From contig RFFU01000081.1 in NCBI GenBank assembly GCA_003697085.1, forward strand, positions 1-23,105: 23,105 bases of DNA, written 5' to 3'. The DNA is from Candidatus Hydrogenedentota bacterium (GTDB taxonomy: Bacteria > UBA8481 > J006). Of this stretch, positions 8,270 to 15,911 are shown piece after piece. The position numbers were made by a program, and so were the translations under genes. A model generated the notes under the pieces. It was not told the origin of the DNA and searched no databases. It worked only from the letters and a program-made list of their open reading frames with translations. The first letter of the stretch is position 1, and each line of letters starts with the position of its first letter.

Positions 8270-8297
8270 TTTACGATCTCTTGGTTTTCTGTACAAT
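8270..8297 (+). promoter_or_regulatory. Putative promoter for the methyltransferase operon
   Basis: TTTACG (8270-8275), a 16-nt spacer and TACAAT (8292-8297), the latter five of six to the -10 consensus. It lies about 100 nt upstream of the first gene of the four-gene operon. Confidence 0.4.
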
Positions 8298-8386
8298 GTT
8301 TCGATTTCAGAGCAGCCCTATTCGACTCGGGCTTCGCCCGGGGCCGCCGGTGAAATACGAACGCTGTCCGTGGATCAGCGTTCCGG

Positions 8387-8392
8387 AAGGAG
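8387..8392 (+). promoter_or_regulatory. Shine-Dalgarno that sets a GTG start
   Basis: AAGGAG lies 7 nt before GTG 8400. It decides against the earlier in-frame GTG at 8370, which has no comparable site. Confidence 0.7.
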
Positions 8393-8399
8393 AAACGTC

Positions 8400-9293
8400 G
8401 TGAGCAGGAATTGTTATCTTTGCGGAAACACGGAGGAATCGCTTTTCGAGGTTACACCATCGAAATTGCGTTACGGGGAAGAGAAGGATATCGTCCGATG
8501 CCGATCCTGCGGACTCGTTTTCTTCCATCCACCGATGACCCCGGAGGAAGAAAAACATTTCTACGAAGAGGAATACGGCGAGATCTTCAGCAAAGAGAAG
8601 GATGCCACACCGGAGGACCTTTTCCAGCAACGACTCCCGGAGGCCCAGGATTACTACTCGCTCGTCAAGGATCACCTTCTCCCCACCGACGATTGCCTCG
8701 AACTCGGTTGCGCCTCCGGCTATTTCCTCCATTTCATTCGAGAGAAGGTCGGGAGCGTCACCGGCTATGAACCTTTCCTCCCCTTCCAGAAGATGCTGGC
8801 CGATCTCAACATTCCGATGATCGAAAATCCGGACACGGTCGAGAACGAACGTTTCGACAGAATTTTTATGTTCTTTCTGCTCGAACATCTGACGCAACCG
8901 ATCCCTTATCTCGAAAACGTTCGCAGGATTCTGCGACCCGGAGGCTCTCTCTTCGTCATCGTACCCAATCTCGAAGACGCTCTTCTTTCTCTCTACAAGA
9001 TCGAAGGATTTCGAAAGTTCTATTTCACCCTGGCCCATCCTTACTATTACTCCAAGGAGACGCTCGGGCGTCTGCTGACCAAGGCCGGTTTTCCGGATCA
9101 CGAGATTCTTCCGCATCAGCGGTACGATCTTTCCAACCACATCCACTGGATGCTCACGGGCCGCCCGGGGGGACAAGGGCGCTTCAACGATCTCTTCTCG
9201 AAGGCCTTGAACCAAGAATACGCCAGAGTGCTCAAGGAGCGATTCCTCTGCGATACACTCTTCGCGGTGGCTCAAAAGGGAGCGACGGCGTGA
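8400..9293 (+). CDS. Zinc-ribbon class I SAM-dependent methyltransferase
   Basis: 297 residues, GTG start fixed by the AAGGAG site. The N-terminus has a four-Cys zinc ribbon (C5, C8, C34, C37), then a helical segment, then a Rossmann-type methyltransferase domain with SAM motif I LELGCASG at residues 100-107, an acidic end of strand 2 (GYEP), the FLLEHLTQP segment and the post-motif LRPGGSLFVIVPN. This layout (Methyltransf_23 type with N-terminal zinc ribbon) is common in cell-surface polysaccharide and sugar-nucleotide gene clusters, where members methylate deoxysugars or amino sugars. The substrate cannot be told from sequence. Its stop overlaps the next start by 4 nt (GTGA), which places it in a sugar-nucleotide operon. 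Confidence 0.85.
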   Translation: MSRNCYLCGNTEESLFEVTPSKLRYGEEKDIVRCRSCGLVFFHPPMTPEEEKHFYEEEYGEIFSKEKDATPEDLFQQRLPEAQDYYSLVKDHLLPTDDCLELGCASGYFLHFIREKVGSVTGYEPFLPFQKMLADLNIPMIENPDTVENERFDRIFMFFLLEHLTQPIPYLENVRRILRPGGSLFVIVPNLEDALLSLYKIEGFRKFYFTLAHPYYYSKETLGRLLTKAGFPDHEILPHQRYDLSNHIHWMLTGRPGGQGRFNDLFSKALNQEYARVLKERFLCDTLFAVAQKGATA

Positions 9294-10387
9294 GCGCAAC
9301 TCCGCCGATTCGTTTCGCGCTCATCGGTTGCGGCCGGATCGCTTTCCGGCATGTCGAGGCATTGCGGGAGATCCCGGAAGCCAGGCTCGTTGCCGTCTGC
9401 GATCTGAAATCCGAACGTGCCGAAGCCTATGCGAAGGAAGAAGGCATACCGGCCTACACGAATTACCACGAGATGCTCTCTCGCGAGGAGATCGACGTCG
9501 TCAACATCATCACGCCCAGCGGAATGCACGCCGAACACGCGCTGGATGTGATGCGCCGTTATCGAAAACACGTCGTCGTCGAGAAACCGATGGCCTTGAG
9601 GATCGAGGACGCGGAGGAGATGATCGGCACGGCTGAAAAAGAAGGGGTGCAACTCCACGTCGTGATGCAAAACCGCTTCAACAAGGCGGTCCAGAAGATC
9701 CGCGAGGCGGTGGACGAGAACCGTTTCGGGAGGATGGTCCTTGGAACCGTACGGCTCCGATGGTGCCGCCCTCAACGGTATTATGACCGCGACCCATGGC
9801 GCGGAACGTGGGCCTTCGACGGGGGAGCCCTGACGAATCAAGCGGTCCATCACATCGATCTGCTCCAGTGGATGATGGGAGAGGTCGAGGAGGTCTCGGC
9901 GGCGGCGCAAACACGTTTGGTGGACGTGGAGGTGGAGGACACGGCGGTGGCGTGGTTGCGCTTCTCCAACGGCGCCTTGGGCGCGATCGAGGCCACGACC
10001 GCCGCGCGGCCGGACGACTTCGAGGCTTCCATCTCGCTTCTCGGGGAACACGGCACGGTGGTCGCCGAAGGCGCCTCGGTCAATCGGATCACTCTTTGGA
10101 CCTTTACGGATATCGACGTCGAAGAATTTTCGGAAGCCCCTCCCAACGTTTACGGCTTCGGCCATAACGTCCTGCTTGCCAATGTCACCGATTCCGTGTT
10201 GGGCCGAGCACGGCCGCTCGTCGATGGACTGGAAGGGATAAAACCGCTCCGTCTCCTTCACGCTATCTACTCCTCCATTGAACAAAATGCACGCGTCCGC
10301 CTCGACCAGAATCCCCGCTCCCGGCGGCTCGGCGTCCTGACGGAAAAGGATCTTCCCATCCGCCGCCTCTATATCAGCGAGCCGTGA
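9290..10387 (+). CDS. Gfo/Idh/MocA-family NAD(P)-dependent sugar oxidoreductase
   Basis: 365 residues. The N-terminal Rossmann domain has the GCGRIA nucleotide-binding loop (residues 13-18), the NIITPSGMHAEHAL segment and the hallmark EKP (98-100, with the catalytic-type Lys99). The C-terminal domain has the GGALTNQAVHHIDLLQWMMGE pattern with His188 and Asp190. This is closest in feel to the WlbA/WbpB group, which oxidises UDP-N-acetyl-glucosaminuronate at C3 during amino-sugar synthesis, but the exact substrate is inference. Start is GTG overlapping the upstream stop; the end overlaps the next gene by 4 nt. Operon partners (methyltransferase, SDR epimerase) support a role in making a modified surface sugar. 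Confidence 0.88.
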   Translation: MSATPPIRFALIGCGRIAFRHVEALREIPEARLVAVCDLKSERAEAYAKEEGIPAYTNYHEMLSREEIDVVNIITPSGMHAEHALDVMRRYRKHVVVEKPMALRIEDAEEMIGTAEKEGVQLHVVMQNRFNKAVQKIREAVDENRFGRMVLGTVRLRWCRPQRYYDRDPWRGTWAFDGGALTNQAVHHIDLLQWMMGEVEEVSAAAQTRLVDVEVEDTAVAWLRFSNGALGAIEATTAARPDDFEASISLLGEHGTVVAEGASVNRITLWTFTDIDVEEFSEAPPNVYGFGHNVLLANVTDSVLGRARPLVDGLEGIKPLRLLHAIYSSIEQNARVRLDQNPRSRRLGVLTEKDLPIRRLYISEP

Positions 10388-11331
10388 AATCCCGCGGAAG
10401 GATTCTTGTCACGGGAGGAGCGGGCTTCATCGGGAGCCACCTCGCCCGACTCGCCCTCCAGAAAGATTACCGCGTCACCATCCTCGATAATCTCAGTACC
10501 GGCTCGGAGCGGAACATTCCCGAAGGCTCCGACTTCGTTGCGGGAGATGTCAGCAGGGAACGGACGTGGAAGAGACTGAGGAAGGAACGATACGATGCGG
10601 TCTTTCATCTTGCAGCACAGTCCTCCGGCGAGGTTTCGCATTCCCGTCCCGGTTGGGACCTCAAGGCCAATACCCTGGGAACCTTGCACGCGCTTCACTT
10701 CGCCCGCGATTTCGGCGCCCGCTTTCTTTACTCGAGTTCGATGGCGGTATACGGCGAGCCGGACCGGGTGCCCGTCCGCGAAACGGATCCCTGCCGCCCC
10801 CTGTCCTTCTACGGAATCTCGAAACTCTGCGCCGAGCACTACATCTCCTATTTTTCCCGGAAGGGGCTGCCGACGACCGTCTTTCGCCTCTTCAGCGTTT
10901 ATGGTCCGGGGCAGAATCTTGCGAATCTGAAACAGGGGATTGTCTCCATCTATCTTGCATTTCTTCTCGAGGGTCGTCCCGTCCATGTCAAAGGATCACC
11001 GGACCGGTTCCGCGATCTTATCTACATCGATGACGTTTTGAAGGCCTGGTGGAAGGCCTTCCGATCGAAGGCGGCGATCGGAGAAGTTCTCAACCTCGGC
11101 ACCGGCCGGAAGACGACCGTGCGGGAATTGGTCGAAGCGGAGATCAAAGCGTTGGGAAGAAAGCCGGGAGAGGTGGAGGTTCGTTATCAGGGCTCGACCC
11201 CGGACGATCAATTCGGGCTTTACGCCGACATACGGCGGACGGTGCGGGTCCTTTCCCCCTGGCGCCCGCGGGTCACGCTGAAGGCCGGCCTGAAAAAGAT
11301 GATCGCGTGGGCCCAGAACGAGGCTCGATGA
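10384..11331 (+). CDS. Extended SDR NAD-dependent sugar-nucleotide epimerase/dehydratase
   Basis: 315 residues. It has the TGGAGFIGSH dinucleotide loop (10-19), LDNLSTG after strand 2, the HLAAQ motif, SSSMAVYG with the catalytic Ser region (117-119), the YGISK catalytic Tyr143/Lys147 pair, RLFSVYGPGQ, and FRDLIYIDDV in the C-terminal substrate domain. These are the marks of the UDP-glucose 4-epimerase-like extended SDR family; it could be a UDP-GlcNAc(A) 4-epimerase given the neighbouring oxidoreductase, or an NDP-sugar dehydratase. GTG start overlaps the previous stop; ATGA overlap with the permease gene follows. Confidence 0.9.
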   Translation: MKSRGRILVTGGAGFIGSHLARLALQKDYRVTILDNLSTGSERNIPEGSDFVAGDVSRERTWKRLRKERYDAVFHLAAQSSGEVSHSRPGWDLKANTLGTLHALHFARDFGARFLYSSSMAVYGEPDRVPVRETDPCRPLSFYGISKLCAEHYISYFSRKGLPTTVFRLFSVYGPGQNLANLKQGIVSIYLAFLLEGRPVHVKGSPDRFRDLIYIDDVLKAWWKAFRSKAAIGEVLNLGTGRKTTVRELVEAEIKALGRKPGEVEVRYQGSTPDDQFGLYADIRRTVRVLSPWRPRVTLKAGLKKMIAWAQNEAR

Positions 11332-12317
11332 AACTCATCGCCAAGATCTTCGCTTCCTGGAAGGTTCTCGGCGGGCTTTATATCGGATGGGGAATCGGGG
11401 CGAACGACTCGGCCAATATCTTCGGAACCGCCGTTGCGACGAATTCCGTGCGTTATCGGACGGCGACGATCTTAATCGCGGTCTTTGCCATTCTCGGGTC
11501 CATCCTGGAAGGTCCGAAATTATACGACAACGTTCATTTTCAGAGCGCGGAGGCGACGACTTCGGAATCGATGGCGCTCGCGGCGACCTTCGCCAGCGGA
11601 ACGGCGGTGCTCGTCGTGACTATTCTGGGAATCCCCGCTTCCACCTCCCAAGCCGCCATCGGAGGGTTGATGGGCATCGCCATCTTCAGTTCCGGTTTCT
11701 CGGCGGTGGACTGGAACAAGTTCGGCAAGATGGTCGTGTGCTGGGTCGCGACTCCGATCGGCGGAGCGGTCATCGGTTATCTTCTTTATGGATTCGGCGA
11801 CCGCCTCTTCCGCCGCCTCGTAAAGAATCCCGAAAAACGAAATACGATCATCCGATGGCTCCTCATCCTCTCCGGAAGCTACGGCGCCTATTCGCTCGGA
11901 GCCAACAACGTCGTGGTAACGACGGTCGCCTATTACGACGCCGGAATCTTCGGCGCGCCGGGCGTCTATCGCACGGCCTTGATAGCGGCCTCGATCGGCG
12001 GAGCCGCCATCGCCCTCGGCGCGCTCACCTACTCCTACAAAGTGATGGAGACCGTTGGAAAAAAGATCACGGTTCTCGATCCTCTCGCCGCGCTTCTGGC
12101 CGTTTTCGCCCATTCCCTCACACTCGAGTTCTTTACGGGGCTCCACGTCCCGGTCTCCTCTTCCCAAGCGATCGTAGGTGGAGTGATCGGGGTCGGACTC
12201 GTTAAAGGAATGGCCGCGGTCTCGGGAAGACAACTCGTCCGCATCTTCCTCGGATGGCTTGCAACCCCCCTCTCCAGCGCCGTCATCGCGTACGTTCTCG
12301 CACAACTCTTCTGCTGA
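11328..12317 (+). CDS. pit: PiT-family inorganic phosphate permease
   Basis: 329 residues, hydrophobic, with roughly nine to ten membrane helices. The family signature GANDSAN is at residues 24-30, and the mirrored half has LGANNVVVTTVAYYDAG and GLHVPVSSSQAIVGG, showing the internal duplication typical of PiT proteins that import phosphate with H+ or Na+. ATG 11328 overlaps the SDR stop (ATGA) and begins directly at the N-terminal helix; a longer in-frame extension upstream is out-of-frame SDR sequence. The length is on the short side of the family and no PhoU-like (DUF47) partner is adjacent. Why it is translationally coupled to a sugar-nucleotide operon is unclear. Confidence 0.92.
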   Translation: MKLIAKIFASWKVLGGLYIGWGIGANDSANIFGTAVATNSVRYRTATILIAVFAILGSILEGPKLYDNVHFQSAEATTSESMALAATFASGTAVLVVTILGIPASTSQAAIGGLMGIAIFSSGFSAVDWNKFGKMVVCWVATPIGGAVIGYLLYGFGDRLFRRLVKNPEKRNTIIRWLLILSGSYGAYSLGANNVVVTTVAYYDAGIFGAPGVYRTALIAASIGGAAIALGALTYSYKVMETVGKKITVLDPLAALLAVFAHSLTLEFFTGLHVPVSSSQAIVGGVIGVGLVKGMAAVSGRQLVRIFLGWLATPLSSAVIAYVLAQLFC

Positions 12318-12783
12318 CAAGAACCGCTTGGATCGGTCCCAATAGTTTTCGACTACAGAGCCATAAAGTTTTGTCCCCGGTGATCTGCGGTTGTCTTTTT
12401 GAGGACAGGCATTTTCGCCATACCATACACGGAACAAAAAGGAGCCTACCGATCCGGCACACAAAGCCGGCCGCGAAGCCGCATCTACTCCGTTCCCGCC
12501 GAAAAAATATTCATCGCTGGGCTTGGCTGCGCTTCGGAGTATTTTCAGCAAAAGTCCTTACGTCTCCGACCTCCCGCTCGGCCTGGGACCGTTGGATATC
12601 GATGGACTCCGATTTAATGACAGGTTCGTTTCAGTCTTTGGTCTGTTTTTCTTTCGTAACCTCCCACTCCTCTATACCACCGCGAATTACATCGATTCGC
12701 CATTAATTTCCTGTACAAACCACGCCATTCCACTCTCTTTGCTCAAACATTTCATCACTCTTCCCGATAAGGATAACCAATAC

Positions 12784-12799
12784 CGGATGTAAACATCCG
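12784..12799. promoter_or_regulatory. Operator-like palindrome upstream of the porin gene
   Basis: CGGATGT-AA-ACATCCG, perfect 7-bp arms around a 2-bp centre, 193 nt before the porin start and at the edge of the AT-rich stretch. The shape fits a dimeric repressor/activator site, but no regulator is identifiable here. Confidence 0.3.
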
Positions 12800-12973
12800 T
12801 TGATCTCGAAGGAGTCGCCCCCGGGATGAAAAGATCTCACGAGCGGAAACAGAAACACCATCGGTTAAAAGACTCTTCCGGAATCGTGAACATGCGGGAA
12901 AAGGATGTTCTTCCAGAGATCAAGGAGCAGCGGTAGAAGGCGCAAAAAAAATGGAACAACGGAAAACGAAAAA

Positions 12974-12982
12974 TAAGGAGGT
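12974..12982 (+). promoter_or_regulatory. Full-consensus Shine-Dalgarno
   Basis: TAAGGAGGT ends 10 nt before ATG 12993. It selects that start over the in-frame ATG at 12951, which would add a charged segment before the signal peptide. Confidence 0.8.
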
Positions 12983-12992
12983 CGGAACGAAG

Positions 12993-14306
12993 ATGAGGAA
13001 GGGAAACAGAAGCGTTATGCGAGCGGCACTGATGTCGGCTTTGGTCGGAATCTTGTCCGTCGGACTGCCGGCTGCGCACGCCGAGGTCGATCTCAAGGAG
13101 GTCGCGGACAAGTTGACGATCGGTGCCGAGGTTCGAAACCGCTATGAGACATTGGACAATTACGATTTCAACGATGCCGTTCTCGACGAGAACAGCCGTA
13201 TCTTCCTCCGCACTCGCGTGCGGATGAAGTTCGATGCCACCCCGGACATCACGGCCTTTGTCGAGGTTCAGGATTCCCGCCGGTGGGGTGATGAAACCTC
13301 GACCGCCAGCGACGACGCTGGAGTGGATCTCCACCAGGGATACGGAGAAGTCCGAAACATCCTTGGATTTCCCGTAGACATCCGGGTCGGGAGACAGGAA
13401 CTGTCCTACGGTTCGGAACGTCTGATCGGTGCGTTCGGCTGGTCGAACACGGGACGGAGTTTCGATGCGGATAAGATCACGGTTCATCTGAATTCGTTCG
13501 ACGTCGAATTGTTCGGAGCGATTGTATCGGACGAGGCTCGTTCCGATAACGACCACACATTGTGGGGGATCGTAGGAAAATACACGGGCAGCAAGACACT
13601 CAAATTTCAACCGTACCTCTTCTTCGACCGCGACGGGCGGGATTCCTACGTCGATGAAGGCGGAAACGCAGGAAAACTGAAGGAATACACGGCGGGAGCC
13701 TGGCTCTTCTGGGACGTGAACGACCGGTTCCGGATCGATCTGGAAGGCGCGAAGCAGTTCGGTGATCGTGGCAACGACGACATCTCCGCCTGGGCCGGAC
13801 ACCTCGGCGCGCGCTATACCTTCCCCTCCTCGACGTGGAAGTGGGAAATTTCGGGTGAAGGAAATATCGCCTCGGGCGATGTCAACCCGACCGACCGCAC
13901 GCTCGAGACTTTCGATCTGAACAACAACTATCCGACGAATCACAACAAGTACGGATACGCCGATCTCTTCGCTTGGAAGAATATGGAGGATTATCGCGCC
14001 GGGATCGCGTTCCATCCCTTCGCACGGACACGGGTCTCGGTCGATTACCATTATTTCCGCCTCAATGAACTCAACGACGCCTGGTACCGCGCCAACGGGA
14101 TGGTCCTCAACGGCCTGGTCGGTGGCACCTTCACGGGAAACAGGAAGATGGGCGACGAAGTCGATCTCTTGATCAAGCACAAGTACAACGATCACCTCGA
14201 CTTCCTCGGTGGCTGGTCCGTCTTCCTCCCGGACAAGGTCCTTCCGGCGACGGGAACGAGCGACAACGCAAACTTCTTCTACCTGCAGTCGCGTTATCGT
14301 TTCTGA
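12993..14306 (+). CDS. Alginate-export-family outer-membrane porin
   Basis: 437 residues. A clear signal peptide (basic MRKGNRSVMR, hydrophobic core, cleavage after AHA at ~30) is followed by a beta-barrel: alternating strands such as IFLRTRVRMKFDATPDITAFVEVQDSR, DIRVGRQELSYGSERLIGAF, ending in YLQSRYRF with the C-terminal Phe that BAM recognises. The early motif (RNRYE...FLRTRVR...FVEVQDSR.WG) and GRQ-L-YG-ERL-G are typical of the alginate_exp / AlgE-like porin family. In other bacteria such proteins pass anionic polysaccharide or small solutes; no alginate genes are seen, so the cargo is unknown. It appears monocistronic, with its own leader and a consensus ribosome site. Confidence 0.85.
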   Translation: MRKGNRSVMRAALMSALVGILSVGLPAAHAEVDLKEVADKLTIGAEVRNRYETLDNYDFNDAVLDENSRIFLRTRVRMKFDATPDITAFVEVQDSRRWGDETSTASDDAGVDLHQGYGEVRNILGFPVDIRVGRQELSYGSERLIGAFGWSNTGRSFDADKITVHLNSFDVELFGAIVSDEARSDNDHTLWGIVGKYTGSKTLKFQPYLFFDRDGRDSYVDEGGNAGKLKEYTAGAWLFWDVNDRFRIDLEGAKQFGDRGNDDISAWAGHLGARYTFPSSTWKWEISGEGNIASGDVNPTDRTLETFDLNNNYPTNHNKYGYADLFAWKNMEDYRAGIAFHPFARTRVSVDYHYFRLNELNDAWYRANGMVLNGLVGGTFTGNRKMGDEVDLLIKHKYNDHLDFLGGWSVFLPDKVLPATGTSDNANFFYLQSRYRF

Positions 14307-14319
14307 CTAGGAAGAGAGT

Positions 14320-14385
14320 AGGGGGCCGAGAACAGGGGGCCGGGGATTGAGATCGTACCACCTTGAAAATAATAGGGGGCCGGGG
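14320..14385 (+). repeat. AGGGGGCCG direct repeats
   Basis: AGGGGGCCG occurs at 14320, and the longer AGGGGGCCGGGG at 14334-14345 and 14374-14385. They lie directly after the porin stop. Function unknown. Confidence 0.6.
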
Positions 14386-14513
14386 CTCGATGAAGCCTCC
14401 GGCCTCCTCGCCGGGGCCAGCGCGCACACGAGCAAGCACGTGGGTCAAGCGCAAGGGCAGGAGCTTAAAGAAAGGCTCGAATGCTCACGAAGAGACGGCT
14501 TAAAGGCCCGGGA

Positions 14514-14644
14514 GCTGTATCAAAATCTGCCGTTACTTGTAGCGCAGGCATCCTTGCCCGCAAAAACGCGGGGAGCGTGTTTCCGGCGCCGCGATCGGCA
14601 GGCAAGATGCCTGCGCTACGTTCATCTCCCACTTTTGATACAGC
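14514..14644. mobile_element. 131-bp symmetrical inverted-repeat element (MITE-like candidate)
   Basis: Perfect 12-bp ends GCTGTATCAAAA (14514-14525) and TTTTGATACAGC (14633-14644). Inside each end, after exactly 13 unmatched bases, come perfect 13-bp inner arms GTAGCGCAGGCAT (14539-14551) and ATGCCTGCGCTAC (14607-14619). The two-tier symmetry with equal spacing is hard to get by chance. It encodes nothing. Related inner arms occur at about 8.2 kb and 22.88 kb. No clear target-site duplication is visible, so mobility is inferred, not shown. Confidence 0.55.
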
Positions 14645-14837
14645 CCCGAACAGACGTGCGGGAAATACCGGCAGCCTGAGGAGAACCAGTGTCTGAGCCA
14701 GCCCCTTATGCTCCCGGCACTGCATTTAGGCCGATGCCTTGGAGGCGGTCAGGATGGCCGCTGAAAATGAGCGAAAGGCGATATTGGACAACTACCTACT
14801 TTTTGAATCCACACCCAGCGGGACCGAGGTTTTCCCA

Positions 14838-14866
14838 TTGACTTCTCCGCTTTCCTCCTGTAGGAA
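14838..14866 (+). promoter_or_regulatory. Putative promoter for the punA operon
   Basis: TTGACT (five of six to the -35 consensus) at 14838-14843, a 17-nt spacer, then the weak -10 candidate TAGGAA at 14861-14866. It would place a leader of about 210 nt, rich in hairpins, before punA. Confidence 0.35.
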
Positions 14867-14886
14867 TAGGCGCTCCGGTTGATTTC

Positions 14887-14972
14887 GCCCCGTTGAAGCG
14901 GGGCCGAGGCAGCCTCACGGGGGCGAGGCAGTCTCGCCGGGGCCCGCCAGACGCCGCCCGTATCTTCGGGCG
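14887..14972 (+). promoter_or_regulatory. Hairpin-rich leader upstream of punA
   Basis: Four perfect short stems within 86 bases: GCCCCG/CGGGGC (14887-14904, loop TTGAAG), GAGGC/GCCTC (14906-14916), GGCGAG/CTCGCC (14922-14938) and CGCCCG/CGGGCG (14955-14972, loop TATCTT). An imperfect direct repeat of CGAGGCAG(C/T)CTC is also present. No poly-T follows. It could be a structured RNA leader or another dispersed repeat. Confidence 0.4.
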
Positions 14973-15083
14973 TTGCCGCCACCGTTCGCCGCGCTACGGG
15001 GCTGGTTGGAATCGCCTCTTGACCAGAAAAGGCGCAATTCGCGGCGGAAGTAGAGGAACGATGTGACGGGAGAGTTCAAAGAG

Positions 15084-15908
15084 ATGAACAAGGACGAACT
15101 GAGCAGGACCCTTGCCGCGGCGGCGGCTCGAATCGAGTCCGAATCTCCGGGAACTCCTCGGATCGCCATGATTCTGGGCTCCGGACTCGGGGCTTTGGGC
15201 GAGGAAGTCGAGGGAACAAGCATCGACTACGGTGACATACCGGGATTTCCCGTATCGACGGTCGAAGGCCACGCGGGAAAACTCTGCCTCGGCCGCCTCG
15301 CTGGACAGGAGGTCGCCGTGATGTCGGGCCGCTTCCATTTCTATGAGGGATACACCCTGCAGGAGGTGACCTTCCCGGTACGGGTCCTGCGCCGGATCGG
15401 TTGCGAAATTCTCCTCGTCACCAACGCCGCGGGAGGAATCAACTCCGAATTCTCCGTTGGAGACTTGATGCTGATTACCGACCATATCAATTTTCTCGGA
15501 GCCAATCCGCTCTTCGGTCCGAACCTCGATGAACAGGGGCCGCGGTTTCCCGATATGTCACAGGCCTACGACCGCGCGTTGCAGAACACCGCGCGAACCA
15601 CCGCGCACGAACTGGGAATTGTGCTTCGCGAGGGCGTTTACGTCGCCTCGATGGGGCCGAGCTACGAGACGGCCGCGGAGATCAGAATGTACCGAACAAT
15701 GGGCGGGGACGCCGCGGGAATGTCCACGGTACCGGAAGTCATCGTCGCGCGGCACGCCGGAATGCGGATCCTCGGGCTCTCCTGCATCACGAACATGGCC
15801 GCCGGCATCCTGCCCCAGCCGCTTTCCCACGAAGAGGTCATCGAGACGACGGAACGCGTCAAATCCACCTTCCGGAAACTCGTCCTCGGCATCCTGGAGA
15901 GGCTCTGA
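15084..15908 (+). CDS. punA: Purine nucleoside phosphorylase (trimeric, 6-oxopurine type)
   Basis: 274 residues. It cleaves (deoxy)inosine and (deoxy)guanosine with phosphate to base plus ribose-1-phosphate. Visible family marks: ILGSGLG with Ser33, EGHAGKL with His63, MSGRFHFYEGY with Arg83 (phosphate site), TNAAGGIN, GVYVASMGPSYETAAEIRM with Glu195, GGDAAGMSTVPEVI and SCITNMAAG with Asn237 (base site), as in the mammalian-like PunA group. ATG 15084 has GGGAGAG 9 nt upstream; GTG 15063, in frame with AGAGGA 5 nt upstream, is a real alternative adding seven residues. It heads a tightly packed operon with the pyrimidine phosphorylase 3 nt behind. Confidence 0.95.
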   Translation: MNKDELSRTLAAAAARIESESPGTPRIAMILGSGLGALGEEVEGTSIDYGDIPGFPVSTVEGHAGKLCLGRLAGQEVAVMSGRFHFYEGYTLQEVTFPVRVLRRIGCEILLVTNAAGGINSEFSVGDLMLITDHINFLGANPLFGPNLDEQGPRFPDMSQAYDRALQNTARTTAHELGIVLREGVYVASMGPSYETAAEIRMYRTMGGDAAGMSTVPEVIVARHAGMRILGLSCITNMAAGILPQPLSHEEVIETTERVKSTFRKLVLGILERL

Positions 15909-15911
15909 AGC

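Larger units (their letters stand above)
12318..12992. other. Non-coding gap / long leader before the porin gene
   Basis: 675 bases without a convincing gene. Short open frames have no recognisable similarity and no ribosome site. A CCGGC/GCCGG hairpin is at 12454-12470. From about 12600 to 12790 the sequence is visibly more AT-rich than its surroundings, as expected for a regulatory region. A 7-bp-arm palindrome lies at 12784-12799. I see no RNA gene or known riboswitch. Confidence 0.55.
14307..15083. other. Non-coding, repeat-rich gap before punA
   Basis: 777 bases with no supportable gene; the open frames are Pro/Arg/Ala-rich translations of repeats. In order it holds G-rich direct repeats (14320-14385), a symmetrical inverted-repeat element (14514-14644), about 190 bases without visible structure, a putative promoter and a hairpin-rich leader before punA. 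Confidence 0.6.

Noticed and set aside
12620-12660. Rho-independent terminator at the T-rich stretch
   Set aside because: A T-run exists but the only stem before it is 3-4 bp, and the site is over 300 bp from the previous stop.
12254-12792. Short + strand open frames (150, 72 and 89 aa) after the phosphate permease gene
   Set aside because: No ribosome sites, no recognisable similarity, and the longest begins inside the permease gene in another frame.
12837-14195. 452-aa open frame on the minus strand opposite the porin gene
   Set aside because: It is a shadow of the high-GC codon pattern. The + strand gene has a signal peptide, a ribosome site and a barrel signature; the antisense product has no recognisable domain.
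14347-14696. Small open frames of 110 and 71 aa in the repeat region
   Set aside because: They are translations of the inverted-repeat element and G-rich repeats.
14887-14904. Isolated CRISPR-like repeat (GCCCCG-TTGAAG-CGGGGC)
   Set aside because: The hairpin resembles some CRISPR repeats but there is only one copy and no spacing pattern.
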